64,000 bases of DNA from Psychromonas marina. Lineage in GTDB: Bacteria > Pseudomonadota > Gammaproteobacteria > Enterobacterales > Psychromonadaceae. This document shows positions 55,263 through 64,000 of the stretch, one piece after another (position 1 is the first letter of the stretch; the number at the start of each line of letters is the position of its first letter). Position numbers and translations under genes: made by a program. The stretch spans positions 120,569 to 184,568 of the forward strand of contig NZ_BSPQ01000019.1 in assembly GCF_030161115.1 (NCBI RefSeq). The letters are read 5' to 3'. The notes below the pieces were generated by a model. It had not been told where the DNA came from. It worked only from the letters and a program-made list of their open reading frames with translations, and did not search any database.

Positions 55263-56354
55263 ATGCAATTCGTTGATCCAGAAAATTATGAAAAGCAGCT
55301 AGATGCTAAAAAGTCCCAGTTTAACGAACAATTTGCCACTTTTAACCTGCCAGAACTTGAAGTATTTGCTTCACCAAAACAGCACTACCGCATGCGCAGT
55401 GAGTTCCGTGTTTGGCATGACGGGGATGACCTGTATTACATTATGTTTGATCAGGCGACGAAACAAAAAATTCGAGTTGATCAATTTCCACCAGCGAGTC
55501 AATTAATCAACGATGTGATGCAACAACTTATTGATCTACTAAAAGTAAATAAGACACTACGTTTTAAGTTATTTCAGATTGACTTCATATCGACCCTAAG
55601 TGGTCAAATCGTCGTCAGCCTGCTTTATCATAAGCAACTTGATGAGCAATGGGTTGAAGAGGCTAATAAATTAAAAGCGACATTATCAACACAGTTTGAT
55701 ATCAATTTTATTGGTCGTGCTAAAAAACAGAAGTTCTTATTAGATAAAGACTACGTGATTGAGTCTCTACAGGTAGATGGACAGACTTTGATTTATCAAC
55801 AGGTTGAAAATAGCTTTACACAGCCAAATGCAGCCGTTTCTATCAATATGTTGGAATGGGCAATTGATTGTACTCGTGATAGTCAAGGAGACCTGCTTGA
55901 GTTGTACTGTGGTAACGGAAACTTCTCCATTGCACTGGCAAAAAACTTCGATAAAGTATTAGCAACCGAGATAGCAAAACCATCGGTTCATTCAGCGCAA
56001 TATAATATTGCTGAAAACAACATTGATAACCTGACGATTATTCGTATGTCAGCAGAAGAGTTTACACAAGCGATTAATAAAGAGCGCACCTTTAATCGCC
56101 TCGAGGGAATTAACCTTGATGATTACCAATGTAATACTATTTTTGTTGACCCACCTCGCTCAGGCCTTGATGATGAAACAGTAAAAATGGTGCAAACCTA
56201 CGATAACATTATGTACATCAGCTGTAACCCAGATACGCTACAGGCCAATATGCAGGTATTTAATGAAACACATGAAGTGAAACGTTTTGCCCTTTTTGAC
56301 CAATTTCCATATACCCACCACACAGAAGCGGGTGTATTTTTAGTAAGACGTTAA
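55263..56354 (+). CDS. trmA: tRNA (uracil-5-)-methyltransferase
   Basis: 363 residues; makes 5-methyluridine at position 54 of tRNA with S-adenosylmethionine. SAM motif '[17 protein letters not shown]', catalytic '[13 protein letters not shown]' and nucleophile Cys in 'YISCNPDTL', C-terminal '[19 protein letters not shown]'. Same length as E. coli TrmA (366). Single gene with its own terminator. Confidence 0.98.
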   Translation: MQFVDPENYEKQLDAKKSQFNEQFATFNLPELEVFASPKQHYRMRSEFRVWHDGDDLYYIMFDQATKQKIRVDQFPPASQLINDVMQQLIDLLKVNKTLRFKLFQIDFISTLSGQIVVSLLYHKQLDEQWVEEANKLKATLSTQFDINFIGRAKKQKFLLDKDYVIESLQVDGQTLIYQQVENSFTQPNAAVSINMLEWAIDCTRDSQGDLLELYCGNGNFSIALAKNFDKVLATEIAKPSVHSAQYNIAENNIDNLTIIRMSAEEFTQAINKERTFNRLEGINLDDYQCNTIFVDPPRSGLDDETVKMVQTYDNIMYISCNPDTLQANMQVFNETHEVKRFALFDQFPYTHHTEAGVFLVRR

Positions 56355-56384
56355 TATATTAAACGGGTAAGACTAAAAAACGAC

Positions 56385-56416
56385 AAGCCCTGCTTTAATA
56401 AAAGTAGGGCTTTTTT
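56385..56416 (+). terminator. Terminator after trmA
   Basis: AAGCCCTGCTTT-AATA-AAAGTAGGGCTT followed by TTTTTATTG, 30 nt past the trmA stop. Confidence 0.88.
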
Positions 56417-56542
56417 ATTGCAAGAGGTTCGGGGCGATAAAATAGAGAGGTACAGCTCACTTTTCAATCTATCGGTTAGAGACAAATTACGCACATAGCT
56501 TTATTATCATCTAAAAATTAACTAAACAAAAAGGCAAGCAGT

Positions 56543-58732
56543 GTGAATGACTTTCTTTTAGATAAGATAATAGCAGCGCAACATGCATTTCTATCCTGTC
56601 ATGATACAAAAAGCCTGATTACTACCACTTCACATTTTTTATCACAGAGCCTACAACCTGACGATATTCTTTTTTGTATTGAAGGTGATCAGTTTCGATG
56701 TTTAGCACAACACAAAGCTGGTAAACCTATTCATCATTTGGATTGCTCCAAAACTAATTTAGATTCTGCTAGCAATAACGATATCAGCAGCGAAAAGTTA
56801 TGGTCACTTGCAAAACAAGAGAAGCAACTATCACCCTACCTACCAATTACGTATTTACAGATTAATGATGCTGATAATAAAAAACAGGATTGGTATTGTT
56901 TAAAATTACAGATGAAGAATAAAAAAGGGATATTCATTTTTTTACGATCCCCATCGAATGAAATAATAGAATTTTGGAAAAATGATCCTTTACCGAGTGC
57001 ATTGATGATGCAATTTTTTCATTTATTTCAAAAACTAAGACTAAATTCATACTGTAATGTACAACTCACAAATCGAGATAAAAAAGAGGCATTATATCTA
57101 CAAAAAATTCAACAACAGCAGGAATTCTCATCTAAAATTTTGAAATTACAAGAGATTACTCAAGAGCTAATTTCCAGCTCAAGTTTAGACAACCTTTATA
57201 AAAATTCAGTTGAAGCATTGCGCACTATTCTTGGTTTTGATCGCACTGGATTGATTTTAGTAGACCAGAATCAACAATTAATATACTTCACTTACGGCAC
57301 TGATATTGAAGGTAAAACCATAGATGAAAGTACACTGATTTATGATATTGAAGCATTACCTGAACAGGTACAGCATGCAGTATTACATACTGAAAAACGT
57401 ATTGAAGTTATTAACAACACCGCGCTTTATGACGTCGATAAGGTCGTTGGGATTGGCTGGAATGCAATTGTTATCCTGCGTGATGGAGACAACTTAATAG
57501 GCTGGATCTCAATTGATAATTTATTAAACCATCGGCCATTGCTTAGTTATGAAAAAGAGTTATTAACACTCTACAGCAGCATGCTTAGCACCGCGATCAT
57601 ACAGAAAAGAGAAGAGAGTAATATTAAACTATTACATAGCTCCGCTTTACAGTTATCACATCAAGTAACGGAACTTGATATCTGTAAAACAGCTGTCGAA
57701 ATTACGCGTAAAAAATTGAGGATTGATAGAGCTGCCATATTTTTAAGTTATGATAATGGGAAAACTATATTTGGTACCTTTGGCACCGATGCAAGTGGAC
57801 AACTAACCGATGAAAGTAAATTTCATGAACCTTTGTCAAAGCATTCACTACTCACTTTAGCCAAATCTATGCCTCATCAACTTACTTTTGAAGCCTCTGC
57901 ACCACTCTATGAAAATGGAAAGGTTGTTGGTCATGGCTGGAATGCAGCCCTGTTATTACACACTCAAGAACAAGTTATAGGTTTTTTGGTAATAGATAAC
58001 CTAATCAACAAACGCTCTCTCACAAGCCAAACAGAAGATCTATTAACACTATTTGTTTCAAATCTAGCCGAAATCATTACCCGAAAACGTGCCGAAGAAT
58101 CGGTTTATAGGTTCAATAATGAATTAGAAAATTTAGTAGAAAAGCGCACATCAGAGCTCGCTAGGGTAAATGATAAATTAGAGGAGAGTAATAGGAAGCT
58201 TGAGCAACTCTCCCTAGTGGATTCATTAACAGGCATTGCCAATCGACGCCACTTCGATAAAAACTATAAAAAAGAATGGGCTAAAGCATGCCGTAATAAC
58301 CAAAATTTATCAGCAGTTATGCTTGATATTGATTACTTTAAAGCCTACAACGATCATTATGGCCACCAGCTGGGAGATCAGTGCCTTAAAGATGTCGCTA
58401 ATATCGTCCAACAACATTTTCGACGAGCTGATGAGTTAGTCGCTCGATATGGCGGTGAAGAGTTTATTATTTTATTGACTCACTCAACACCAGAGCAAGT
58501 AAAGAAACGCGTTCAGGGTGCGATAGATGAGCTTTATACTATCAATATAAATCACAGGGAATCACCTTTACAAAGAGTGACGCTATCCGCCGGCATTGCC
58601 ACTCTCAATATCCATAAAAGAATGTTACCAGCAACACTGATAAAGTGGGCTGATGAAGCACTTTATCAAGCTAAATCAGAGGGCAGAAATAAAGTCGTAC
58701 ACAAAGGGTACGAACATATTAATTCGCTTTAA
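56543..58732 (+). CDS. Two-GAF diguanylate cyclase
   Basis: 729 residues, cytosolic (no membrane segments). A novel N-terminal region (about 1-190), a short coiled coil, then two GAF domains (about 205-355 and 370-515; each carries the similar core 'FGTFGTDASGQLTDESK' / 'TYGTDIEGKTIDEST'), a coiled coil (about 525-560), and a GGDEF domain with 'RYGGEEFII' for c-di-GMP synthesis. The product-inhibition site is RADE rather than RxxD, so feedback inhibition may be weak or lost. Start is GTG 56543 after AAGG. Its 3' end overlaps the convergent dehydratase gene by 14 nt. Signal sensed is unknown. Confidence 0.92.
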   Translation: MNDFLLDKIIAAQHAFLSCHDTKSLITTTSHFLSQSLQPDDILFCIEGDQFRCLAQHKAGKPIHHLDCSKTNLDSASNNDISSEKLWSLAKQEKQLSPYLPITYLQINDADNKKQDWYCLKLQMKNKKGIFIFLRSPSNEIIEFWKNDPLPSALMMQFFHLFQKLRLNSYCNVQLTNRDKKEALYLQKIQQQQEFSSKILKLQEITQELISSSSLDNLYKNSVEALRTILGFDRTGLILVDQNQQLIYFTYGTDIEGKTIDESTLIYDIEALPEQVQHAVLHTEKRIEVINNTALYDVDKVVGIGWNAIVILRDGDNLIGWISIDNLLNHRPLLSYEKELLTLYSSMLSTAIIQKREESNIKLLHSSALQLSHQVTELDICKTAVEITRKKLRIDRAAIFLSYDNGKTIFGTFGTDASGQLTDESKFHEPLSKHSLLTLAKSMPHQLTFEASAPLYENGKVVGHGWNAALLLHTQEQVIGFLVIDNLINKRSLTSQTEDLLTLFVSNLAEIITRKRAEESVYRFNNELENLVEKRTSELARVNDKLEESNRKLEQLSLVDSLTGIANRRHFDKNYKKEWAKACRNNQNLSAVMLDIDYFKAYNDHYGHQLGDQCLKDVANIVQQHFRRADELVARYGGEEFIILLTHSTPEQVKKRVQGAIDELYTININHRESPLQRVTLSAGIATLNIHKRMLPATLIKWADEALYQAKSEGRNKVVHKGYEHINSL

Positions 58733-59546
58733 TGTAAGACCCAATCACTGTGACGGGATATTCAGCATTTATCTGCTCAAGGGAGGCGTGAATATTTTCA
58801 TCTAGTTGGTGACCATCAATATCAATAAAGAAATGATATTTACCAAACTGTGACTTGGTTGGGCGAGACATAATCGATGTTAAATTAACTTTCTTACTCG
58901 CGAAAGCATTAACGATATTTCCCAATACCCCTGGACAATCATTTTCATTTTTAACCACTAAAGTCGTTTTATAGCGCGCACCTTTTAAACGTGGCTGAGC
59001 TTGTTTAGTTAACACTAGAAAGCGAGTCTGATTATTTTCATAATTAGTGACATTTTTATTAATTAAATAATCACTTTTCACCTGTGCAAGTGCATGATGA
59101 GGAATAATAGCCCCCGCACCAATGCCTTTATTTTCTGCCAGCAATAACGACTCAATATTACTCTGCGTATTATGTATGCGTACACCGCTTAGCTGATTTA
59201 TAAATTCAGAACACTGCCCATGTGCGACAAACTGCACATAAAGATCAGTTAACTGTGAATGGTTTTTACAATTAGCGACAAAAGAGAATTGAATATCAAG
59301 TAATAGCTCTGAAACAACAATTAAGTCGGTACTGAGCAGGTGCTCTAAGACAACTTGAACATAACCTTCAGACAGATTCTCAATGGGTAATACACCATAT
59401 TCGCATTCACTACCTATCGCGTTAAAGGTTTCTGATAAGGAGCTGAAATAGGTGATATTAAAAGGCTGAGATTGTGAGTTGATATATTGCTGTGTTGCTA
59501 AATCAGAAAAGGTTTCTTTAGGGCCAAGTGTTGCAATATTAAGCAT
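58719..59546 (-). CDS. Prephenate dehydratase (PDT + ACT domains), monofunctional
   Basis: 275 residues; PDT domain about 1-175 and ACT domain about 190-270. PDT motifs are recognisable though diverged: 'LGPKETFSDLA' (usually GPxGTFS), 'GVLPIENLSEGYVQ', and the key 'NQTRFLVL' Thr-Arg-Phe. ACT has 'DCPGVLGNIVNAFASKKVNLTSIMSRP'. Expected reaction is prephenate to phenylpyruvate for phenylalanine synthesis. The chorismate mutase domain of usual PheA is missing. Probably a second, specialised enzyme; no symbol given. Ends overlapping the GGDEF gene. Confidence 0.85.
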   Translation of the reverse strand: MLNIATLGPKETFSDLATQQYINSQSQPFNITYFSSLSETFNAIGSECEYGVLPIENLSEGYVQVVLEHLLSTDLIVVSELLLDIQFSFVANCKNHSQLTDLYVQFVAHGQCSEFINQLSGVRIHNTQSNIESLLLAENKGIGAGAIIPHHALAQVKSDYLINKNVTNYENNQTRFLVLTKQAQPRLKGARYKTTLVVKNENDCPGVLGNIVNAFASKKVNLTSIMSRPTKSQFGKYHFFIDIDGHQLDENIHASLEQINAEYPVTVIGSYIKAN

Positions 59547-59577
59547 AAACTACCATGTATAATTTAAAGACAGGATC

Positions 59578-59604
59578 AAAAAAGGTGAGTTAAACTCACC
59601 TTTT
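59578..59604. terminator. Terminator between rpoH and prephenate dehydratase
   Basis: AAAGGTGAGT-TAA-ACTCACCTTT stem flanked by A- and T-runs, directly after the rpoH stop on the minus strand. Confidence 0.88.
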
Positions 59605-59607
59605 ATT

Positions 59608-60459
59608 TTACGCAAAATCCATATTACTTTGCAGTTTTTTTATGGCATTCGCTTCTAGTTGTCGAATACGTTCAGCAGAGATGTTATATCGAGCAGCTAA
59701 GTCATGCAATGTTGCTTTGGGCTCACTCAACCAACGCGAGCTAACAATGTCTTGGCTACGTGAATCAAGTGTTGAAAGTGCCGAGTAAAGTTTGTTTTTC
59801 ATGGTTAACTGATTATTGTCAGCCTCAAACTGTATGGCAACATCTGCGGTTTTATCTTCAAGATACTGTACCGGTGCAAAACTACTTTCATCGTCATCAT
59901 CACCACTAAGATCAAAAGACTGATCTTGCCCATTAAGGCGAGACTCCATCTCTAATACATCTTTAGTCGTAACATTTAGGTTTGTTGCTACGTTTTCAAC
60001 CTCTTCTTGACTAAACCAACCAAGGCGTTTCTTTGCTTTGCGTAGGTTAAAGAAAAGTTTGCGCTGTGCTTTAGTGGTTGCAATTTTAACCATACGCCAG
60101 TTGCGAATAACATATTCATGTATTTCCGCTTTAATCCAGTGCACAGCAAAAGAGACTAGACGAACACCAACAGAAGGGTCAAAACGCTTTACCGCTTTCA
60201 TTAACCCAACATTACCCTCTTGGATTAAATCTGCTTGTGGTAAACCATAACCCGCATAGCTTTTTGCAACATATGCAACAAAACGCAGATGTGACATCAC
60301 TAATTTTTTAGCGGCTTCTAAATCTCCATCATTAAATAGGCGTGTTGCTAACTCTTTCTCCTCATCTGCACTGAGCATAGGAAAATGATTTACTGATTGA
60401 ACATAGGCTTCAATACTTCCCTGAGGAACTAAACTCATTGAATTTATTGTACTGCTCAT
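59608..60459 (-). CDS. rpoH: RNA polymerase sigma-32 (heat shock)
   Basis: 283 residues (E. coli 284); directs transcription of heat shock genes. Region 2 '[38 protein letters not shown]', the RpoH box '[16 protein letters not shown]', and region 4 HTH '[26 protein letters not shown]'. In E. coli translation is thermosensitive; I cannot judge the leader structure. A perfect TATAAT lies about 50 nt upstream (60506-60515). Follows ftsX as usual but with one small gene between. Confidence 0.98.
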   Translation of the reverse strand: MSSTINSMSLVPQGSIEAYVQSVNHFPMLSADEEKELATRLFNDGDLEAAKKLVMSHLRFVAYVAKSYAGYGLPQADLIQEGNVGLMKAVKRFDPSVGVRLVSFAVHWIKAEIHEYVIRNWRMVKIATTKAQRKLFFNLRKAKKRLGWFSQEEVENVATNLNVTTKDVLEMESRLNGQDQSFDLSGDDDDESSFAPVQYLEDKTADVAIQFEADNNQLTMKNKLYSALSTLDSRSQDIVSSRWLSEPKATLHDLAARYNISAERIRQLEANAIKKLQSNMDFA

Positions 60460-60505
60460 GTCTACCCCTTTTAAAATTATGATGGTATAAAATATTTAGA
60501 CGCTG

Positions 60506-60515
60506 ATTATATAAT
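60506..60515 (-). promoter_or_regulatory. -10 box of rpoH promoter
   Basis: Palindromic ATTATATAAT contains TATAAT on the minus strand, about 50 nt before the rpoH ATG; the -35 is weak and T-rich. Confidence 0.4.
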
Positions 60516-60542
60516 ACAAGTTCAAAAAAAAAACAAACTTTT

Positions 60543-60866
60543 TTAACTGGCGAGTAAAAATTGGTTGTAGCGACTATTTTTAAGCTGGCGTTTTACTAAA
60601 CGTGATAACCAATACTCACCAAGTGAGTGATCTTTCACAATACTTCTAAAATAAAGAGAATTTAACGATAACTCATCAGTCCCAGTTAGCTCTAATAAAG
60701 CATAACCAATCACAGTATTGTCTTGACGAATAATGAGTAAATCACTGCTCTTGTCAAGTAGTTTATGTGTAGATTCATCTAATTGATTTTGTAAACTTTC
60801 ATGTATTAGCGTTTGGCAAATTGGAGAAAAAACAGAGGTTAACTTTATATCAATTACTTTATGCAT
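60543..60866 (-). CDS. Small protein of unknown function, GNAT-like fragment?
   Basis: 107 residues. The middle 'LLIIRQDNTVIGYALLELTGTDELSLNSLYF' looks like the central strands of a GNAT acetyltransferase, and the tail 'YWLSRLVKRQLKNSRYNQFLLAS' is basic, but at 107 residues it is shorter than a full GNAT domain and the acetyl-CoA loop is not evident. It may be a degenerate acetyltransferase or something else. Sits between ftsX and rpoH, a place usually without a gene. Confidence 0.6.
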   Translation of the reverse strand: MHKVIDIKLTSVFSPICQTLIHESLQNQLDESTHKLLDKSSDLLIIRQDNTVIGYALLELTGTDELSLNSLYFRSIVKDHSLGEYWLSRLVKRQLKNSRYNQFLLAS

Positions 60867-60928
60867 ATAGGCTCACAATTTATCGAACAAAAAAACAACT
60901 TTCGTGACTTACCTCACATAGTACAGAT

Positions 60929-60958
60929 TAAAAAAGAGAGGTCAACTAAAAACCTCTC
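60929..60958 (-). terminator. Terminator after ftsX
   Basis: GAGAGGT-9 nt-ACCTCTC hairpin, followed on the minus strand by six T. About 55 nt past the ftsX stop; ends the ftsYEX transcript. Confidence 0.8.
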
Positions 60959-61012
60959 CTTTACATAAACACTATCTCACTAAATGCATCTGATTTATTT
61001 AGATTATTTAGG

Positions 61013-62002
61013 TTATTTAGGTTCAATTTTTACTAAATACTGTTTCACTGATATGTATGAAGCAACAAAACCGAGTGCCGTAGCAATTCCCAATAAAGTA
61101 GCGACCTCTTTAAAATTAAGGAGAGATATTTCAAATTGAAGCTGATACAGCCCCATTAAGCTCATTACACCTGACTGTAACCAGATTACCATTGCAACGG
61201 TTAATAACCATGCAATTGTACCGCCTAATAACCCATACCAAGCGCCTGCATATAAGTAAGGTCGTTGGATAAAGCTATTGGTGGCCCCGACTAATTTTAG
61301 TACTTCAATCTCATCGCGATGATTAAGTATATTGAGTCGAATTGTATTACTCACAATCAATAGCACAGAAATTAACAACAAAGCAGCTATCGCAATTACG
61401 ATATCAACCAACAGCTCTAATATCGCCTGTAATTTTTCTATCCAATCCAAGTCAACACGTACCAGGTCAATTCCCTGTTCACGCTGCAACTTAGCAACCA
61501 GTAACTTACTACCCGCTGAGGTCATTGCATCTTTAGTTGGTACAACCACTAAGACTGCAGGTAATGGATTTTCATCAAGATAATTAAGCGCTTTAGAGAA
61601 AGATGACATCTCTTTAAACTCTTCTAACGCTTGATGGCGAGAGATATAGGTTACAGAGTCAATATCGTTATACAGTGCTAATTTGTTGATCAACACTTGA
61701 ACACGTGGCTCTGAGATATCTTTATTTAAGAAAAGACTTATTTCAGAAGCGCCATCCCACTGCCCTGTCACACGCTCTGCATTTTTATAGAGTACATTGA
61801 AAACGCTTGGTAACGACAGTGCTAAGCCCAATACAAAAACAGTCATCAAGGTAGCAATGGGTGTTTTCCATAACTCAGAAAAACTCGTAAACACTTGTTG
61901 AAAATGTTGACTGATAACGGCAGAAACACGCCCCAAAAATGAAACTTTTTTGATGCGAGGTGAGCCTGACAATACTTTTCTATCTTCCATTTTATTAGCC
62001 AT
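61013..62002 (-). CDS. ftsX: Cell division protein FtsX
   Basis: 329 residues; membrane subunit of FtsEX, which activates septal peptidoglycan amidases through EnvC. Cytoplasmic N-terminus (1-40), TM1 (about 48-68), periplasmic domain (about 70-205), then three further membrane segments (about 200-222, 253-280, 300-320). 'RDEIEVLKLVGATNSFIQRPYLYAGAWYG' is the conserved FtsX loop. ATG overlaps the ftsE stop by 8 nt; M5 is an alternative start. Confidence 0.97.
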   Translation of the reverse strand: MANKMEDRKVLSGSPRIKKVSFLGRVSAVISQHFQQVFTSFSELWKTPIATLMTVFVLGLALSLPSVFNVLYKNAERVTGQWDGASEISLFLNKDISEPRVQVLINKLALYNDIDSVTYISRHQALEEFKEMSSFSKALNYLDENPLPAVLVVVPTKDAMTSAGSKLLVAKLQREQGIDLVRVDLDWIEKLQAILELLVDIVIAIAALLLISVLLIVSNTIRLNILNHRDEIEVLKLVGATNSFIQRPYLYAGAWYGLLGGTIAWLLTVAMVIWLQSGVMSLMGLYQLQFEISLLNFKEVATLLGIATALGFVASYISVKQYLVKIEPK

Positions 62003-62675
62003 TACGTTCTCTCATTAGTCCATCATTGATCATCTCACCATCTTTTAACGTTAATGTTCGATAACGCATTTTGGCAATCAGTCCGAGATCATGTGTTGCA
62101 ATTAACACAGACATTCCATATTCATTTAATGATTCAAATAAACTTAGAATTTCTAATGACAATTTAGGATCAAGATTACCCGTTGGTTCATCTGCTAAAA
62201 GCAGAGGAGGTTGATTGATGATGGCACGTGCAATACCAACACGCTGTTGTTCACCACCAGAAAGATTAATCGGAGCAAAATCCTCTTTGCCCATCAACCC
62301 TACTTTTTCAAGTGCCGCTAAACTGCGACGCTTAATTTCATAACGACTGTAACCTTCAATAAGCAACGGTAAGCCAACATTTTCTAATACACTACGGTGC
62401 ATCAATAAACGATGGTCTTGAAAAATCATACCTATATGGCGACGCAAGTAAGGAATGTCGTCACCTTTAATATTACTTATATCGTTACCATTGAGTACCA
62501 TACGTCCGGTTGTAGGGCGTTCCATCAAGCTAATAAGCTTTAATAGTGTACTTTTACCTGAGCCGGAGTGACCGGTTAAAAAAGCCATCTCCCCTTGCTT
62601 TAAGTGGAAGTCCACCTGCTTTAGCGCAGCATGTTCACCTGCATAAATCTTACTGACCTCTTCAAATAAAATCAT
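61995..62675 (-). CDS. ftsE: Cell division ATPase FtsE
   Basis: 226 residues; ABC ATPase partner of FtsX. Walker A 'GHSGSGKSTLL', Q-loop 'IFQDHRLL', signature 'LSGGEQQRVGIARA', Walker B 'LLLADEPTGNLD', H-loop 'IATHDLGL'. Two nt after the ftsY stop, overlapping ftsX, so part of a tightly packed ftsY-ftsE-ftsX operon. Confidence 0.98.
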   Translation of the reverse strand: MILFEEVSKIYAGEHAALKQVDFHLKQGEMAFLTGHSGSGKSTLLKLISLMERPTTGRMVLNGNDISNIKGDDIPYLRRHIGMIFQDHRLLMHRSVLENVGLPLLIEGYSRYEIKRRSLAALEKVGLMGKEDFAPINLSGGEQQRVGIARAIINQPPLLLADEPTGNLDPKLSLEILSLFESLNEYGMSVLIATHDLGLIAKMRYRTLTLKDGEMINDGLMRERNG

Positions 62676-62677
62676 GG

Positions 62678-64000
62678 TTAATTTTCATCCTTTAAATCAT
62701 CCTCTTTTGAGAAAAGTGCATCGATAAACTCTTTCGCATTAAACTCTCGCAGATCATCAATCCCTTCGCCCGTCCCTATGTAGCGAATCGGTAACTTAAA
62801 TTTATCTGCAATCGAAAAAATTATTCCACCTTTTGCCGTACCATCTAATTTAGTTAATGTAATTCCAGTTAACCCAACAGCTTGATTAAACAAGTTAACT
62901 TGGCTAATCGCATTTTGCCCGGTTCCTGCATCGATGGTCAACATTATTTCATGCGGTGCAGTCGCGTCTTTTTTACGCATAATACGTACCACTTTGGTAA
63001 GCTCATCCATCAAGTGATCTTTATTTTGTAAACGCCCAGCGGTATCTGCAATCAATATATCTGCACCACGCGCTTTAGCTGCATCCATCGCATCAAACAA
63101 AACAGAAGCACTATCGGATCCCGTTTGTTGTGCGATAACCGGGATATTATTTCTCTCGCCCCAGACTTGCAATTGCTCAACAGCAGCAGCACGGAAAGTA
63201 TCGCCCGCTGCTAACATCACTGACTTACCTTGTTGTTGGTACTGTTTAGCTAGTTTACCAATGGTCGTTGTCTTACCAACACCATTTACACCGACCATTA
63301 AAATAACATAGGGTGATTTAGTTTCATCAATCACCAATGGTTTTTCAACTTCTTCTAAAATACTAGAAAGTTCTTCTTTTAATAGACCATATAACGCATC
63401 TGCATCTTTAAGTTGCTTTCTGTCCGCTTGCTCAGTCAGGCTATCTATTATTTTTAGTGTGGTATCAACACCAATATCGGCTACAATTAACTGCTCTTCT
63501 AACTCTTCAAAAAGATCATCATCAATCTTCTTGCCTTTAAACATAGAAAACAGACCACTACCAATGCTTAAACGGGTCTTGGTTAAACTTTGTTTGAATC
63601 GAGCAAAAAAACCTAACGGTTTTTCTTTTTTCTTCTCAACTGGCTTTTCTGTTTCTAAACGCTCTGCCTCTAAACGTTCAGCCTCTAAACGCTCAGCTTC
63701 TAAACGCTCAGCTTCTAAACGCTCAGCTTCTAAACGCTCAGCTTCTAAACGCTCAGCTTCTAAACGTTCAGCCTCTAAACGCTCAGCCTCTAAACGTTCA
63801 TCTTCTATGCGCTTAACCTCTGCACGTTCCTCTTTTAGACGAGCAGCTTCTGCGCGTGAAGCTTCAAAACGAGCAAAAAGCCCAAGTTTTTTCTCTGATT
63901 TTTTTTCTGCTTCTGCTTTCTCTACAGCTAGTTTCTCAGCTTCTAGTTTTTCTGCCTCTAAACGTTCTGCTTCAGCTTTCTCCGCAGCTAGTTTCTCAGT
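62678..64000 (-). CDS. ftsY: Signal recognition particle receptor FtsY (N-terminus cut by window edge)
   Basis: SRP receptor GTPase that delivers ribosome-nascent chains to the membrane. The NG domain (63544 down to 62678) has '[15 protein letters not shown]', '[13 protein letters not shown]', '[10 protein letters not shown]' and '[10 protein letters not shown]'. The frame stays open to the right edge: upstream come '[21 protein letters not shown]' membrane helix, ten copies of a 5-residue ERLEA repeat and a second 'KKLGLFARF' motif. The ATG at 63544 is internal, not the start. The acidic/Lys-Glu-rich A domain is typical; the repeat is not. Confidence 0.96.
   Translation of the reverse strand, partial: TEKLAAEKAEAERLEAEKLEAEKLAVEKAEAEKKSEKKLGLFARFEASRAEAARLKEERAEVKRIEDERLEAERLEAERLEAERLEAERLEAERLEAERLEAERLEAERLEAERLETEKPVEKKKEKPLGFFARFKQSLTKTRLSIGSGLFSMFKGKKIDDDLFEELEEQLIVADIGVDTTLKIIDSLTEQADRKQLKDADALYGLLKEELSSILEEVEKPLVIDETKSPYVILMVGVNGVGKTTTIGKLAKQYQQQGKSVMLAAGDTFRAAAVEQLQVWGERNNIPVIAQQTGSDSASVLFDAMDAAKARGADILIADTAGRLQNKDHLMDELTKVVRIMRKKDATAPHEIMLTIDAGTGQNAISQVNLFNQAVGLTGITLTKLDGTAKGGIIFSIADKFKLPIRYIGTGEGIDDLREFNAKEFIDALFSKEDDLKDEN
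63654..63803 (-). repeat. 15-bp tandem array in ftsY (10 units)
   Basis: Ten exact-register 15-mers of the TCTAAACGCTCAGCT type on the plus strand, encoding (ERLEA)n. Units differ by one or two third-position bases (CGCTC/CGTTC, CTTC/CCTC). Degenerate units flank it (63804-63860 and 63935-64000). In frame, so copy-number change alters only coiled-coil length. Confidence 0.92.

Noticed and set aside
62678..63544. Treating ftsY as starting at the ATG at 63544
   Set aside because: The frame continues upstream without stops and encodes the conserved [13 protein letters not shown]...GSGLFSMF segment that always precedes this point in FtsY.
63654..63803. CRISPR array
   Set aside because: Units are contiguous 15-mers in frame with ftsY, with no spacers.

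Overview
The window looks like an AT-rich chromosome segment of a marine gammaproteobacterium of the Psychromonas/Moritella/Shewanella/Vibrio type. Evidence is the core gene order (truD-ispF-ispD-ftsB; guaA-guaB with divergent xseA; lepA-lepB-rnc-era-recO-pdxJ; ftsY-ftsE-ftsX-rpoH), a mannose-sensitive haemagglutinin (MSHA) pilin cluster, an OmpU-like porin and a MalT-type maltose regulon. Psychromonas is my best guess but is inference. I see no rRNA or tRNA gene, no insertion sequence and no CRISPR array.

Layout: 1-1.7 kb is the isoprenoid/cell division cluster (truD cut at the left edge). 1.8-7.5 kb holds a small membrane protein, guaA, guaB and divergent xseA. 7.5-14.7 kb is the minor-pilin operon mshC-D-O-P-Q preceded by three tandem MshA-like major pilin genes; the MSHA secretion ATPase, secretin and platform genes are not here. 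15-17.7 kb has a sodium-coupled amino acid transporter with its 35-residue small subunit and a probable delta-class carbonic anhydrase. 17.8-28.4 kb is a complete assimilatory nitrate/nitrite island: nasA on plus and cobA-nirB-nirD-narK-(PP2C/kinase fusion) on minus, separated by a 450-bp control region in which I read two divergent sigma-54 promoters and an NtrC-like site. 28.4-35.7 kb is a cysteine desulfurase and the lepA-to-pdxJ operon. 36.5-44.2 kb is a mixed region: a membrane-anchored RRM protein, oligopeptidase B, porin, YkgJ-like protein, YbaY-like lipoprotein, greB, a leaderless GlpQ. 44.4-55 kb is the maltose region: malE-F-G, divergent malT, malK, then murI on the other strand and malM, with C-rich MalT-box-like motifs before malE, malK and malM; lamB is not in the window. 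55-64 kb has trmA, a GAF-GAF-GGDEF protein, a stand-alone prephenate dehydratase, rpoH, an unknown small gene, ftsX-ftsE and ftsY (cut at the right edge).

How it fits together: nitrate is imported by NarK, reduced by NasA, then to ammonium by NirBD using sirohaem made with CobA; the promoters point to nitrogen-limitation control, and a chain of hairpins between nirD and narK suggests further RNA-level control. Maltose/maltodextrin is imported by MalEFGK under MalT.

Most notable beyond gene content: two families of dispersed imperfect palindromes, each present twice and each abutting the stop codon of a minus-strand gene; the five-hairpin nirD-narK spacer with two identical A1/G4 hexaloops; the sigma-54 pair; the kinase/phosphatase fusion in the nitrate operon; the 15-bp tandem array and duplicated FtsY membrane-helix motif; and the triple pilin array.
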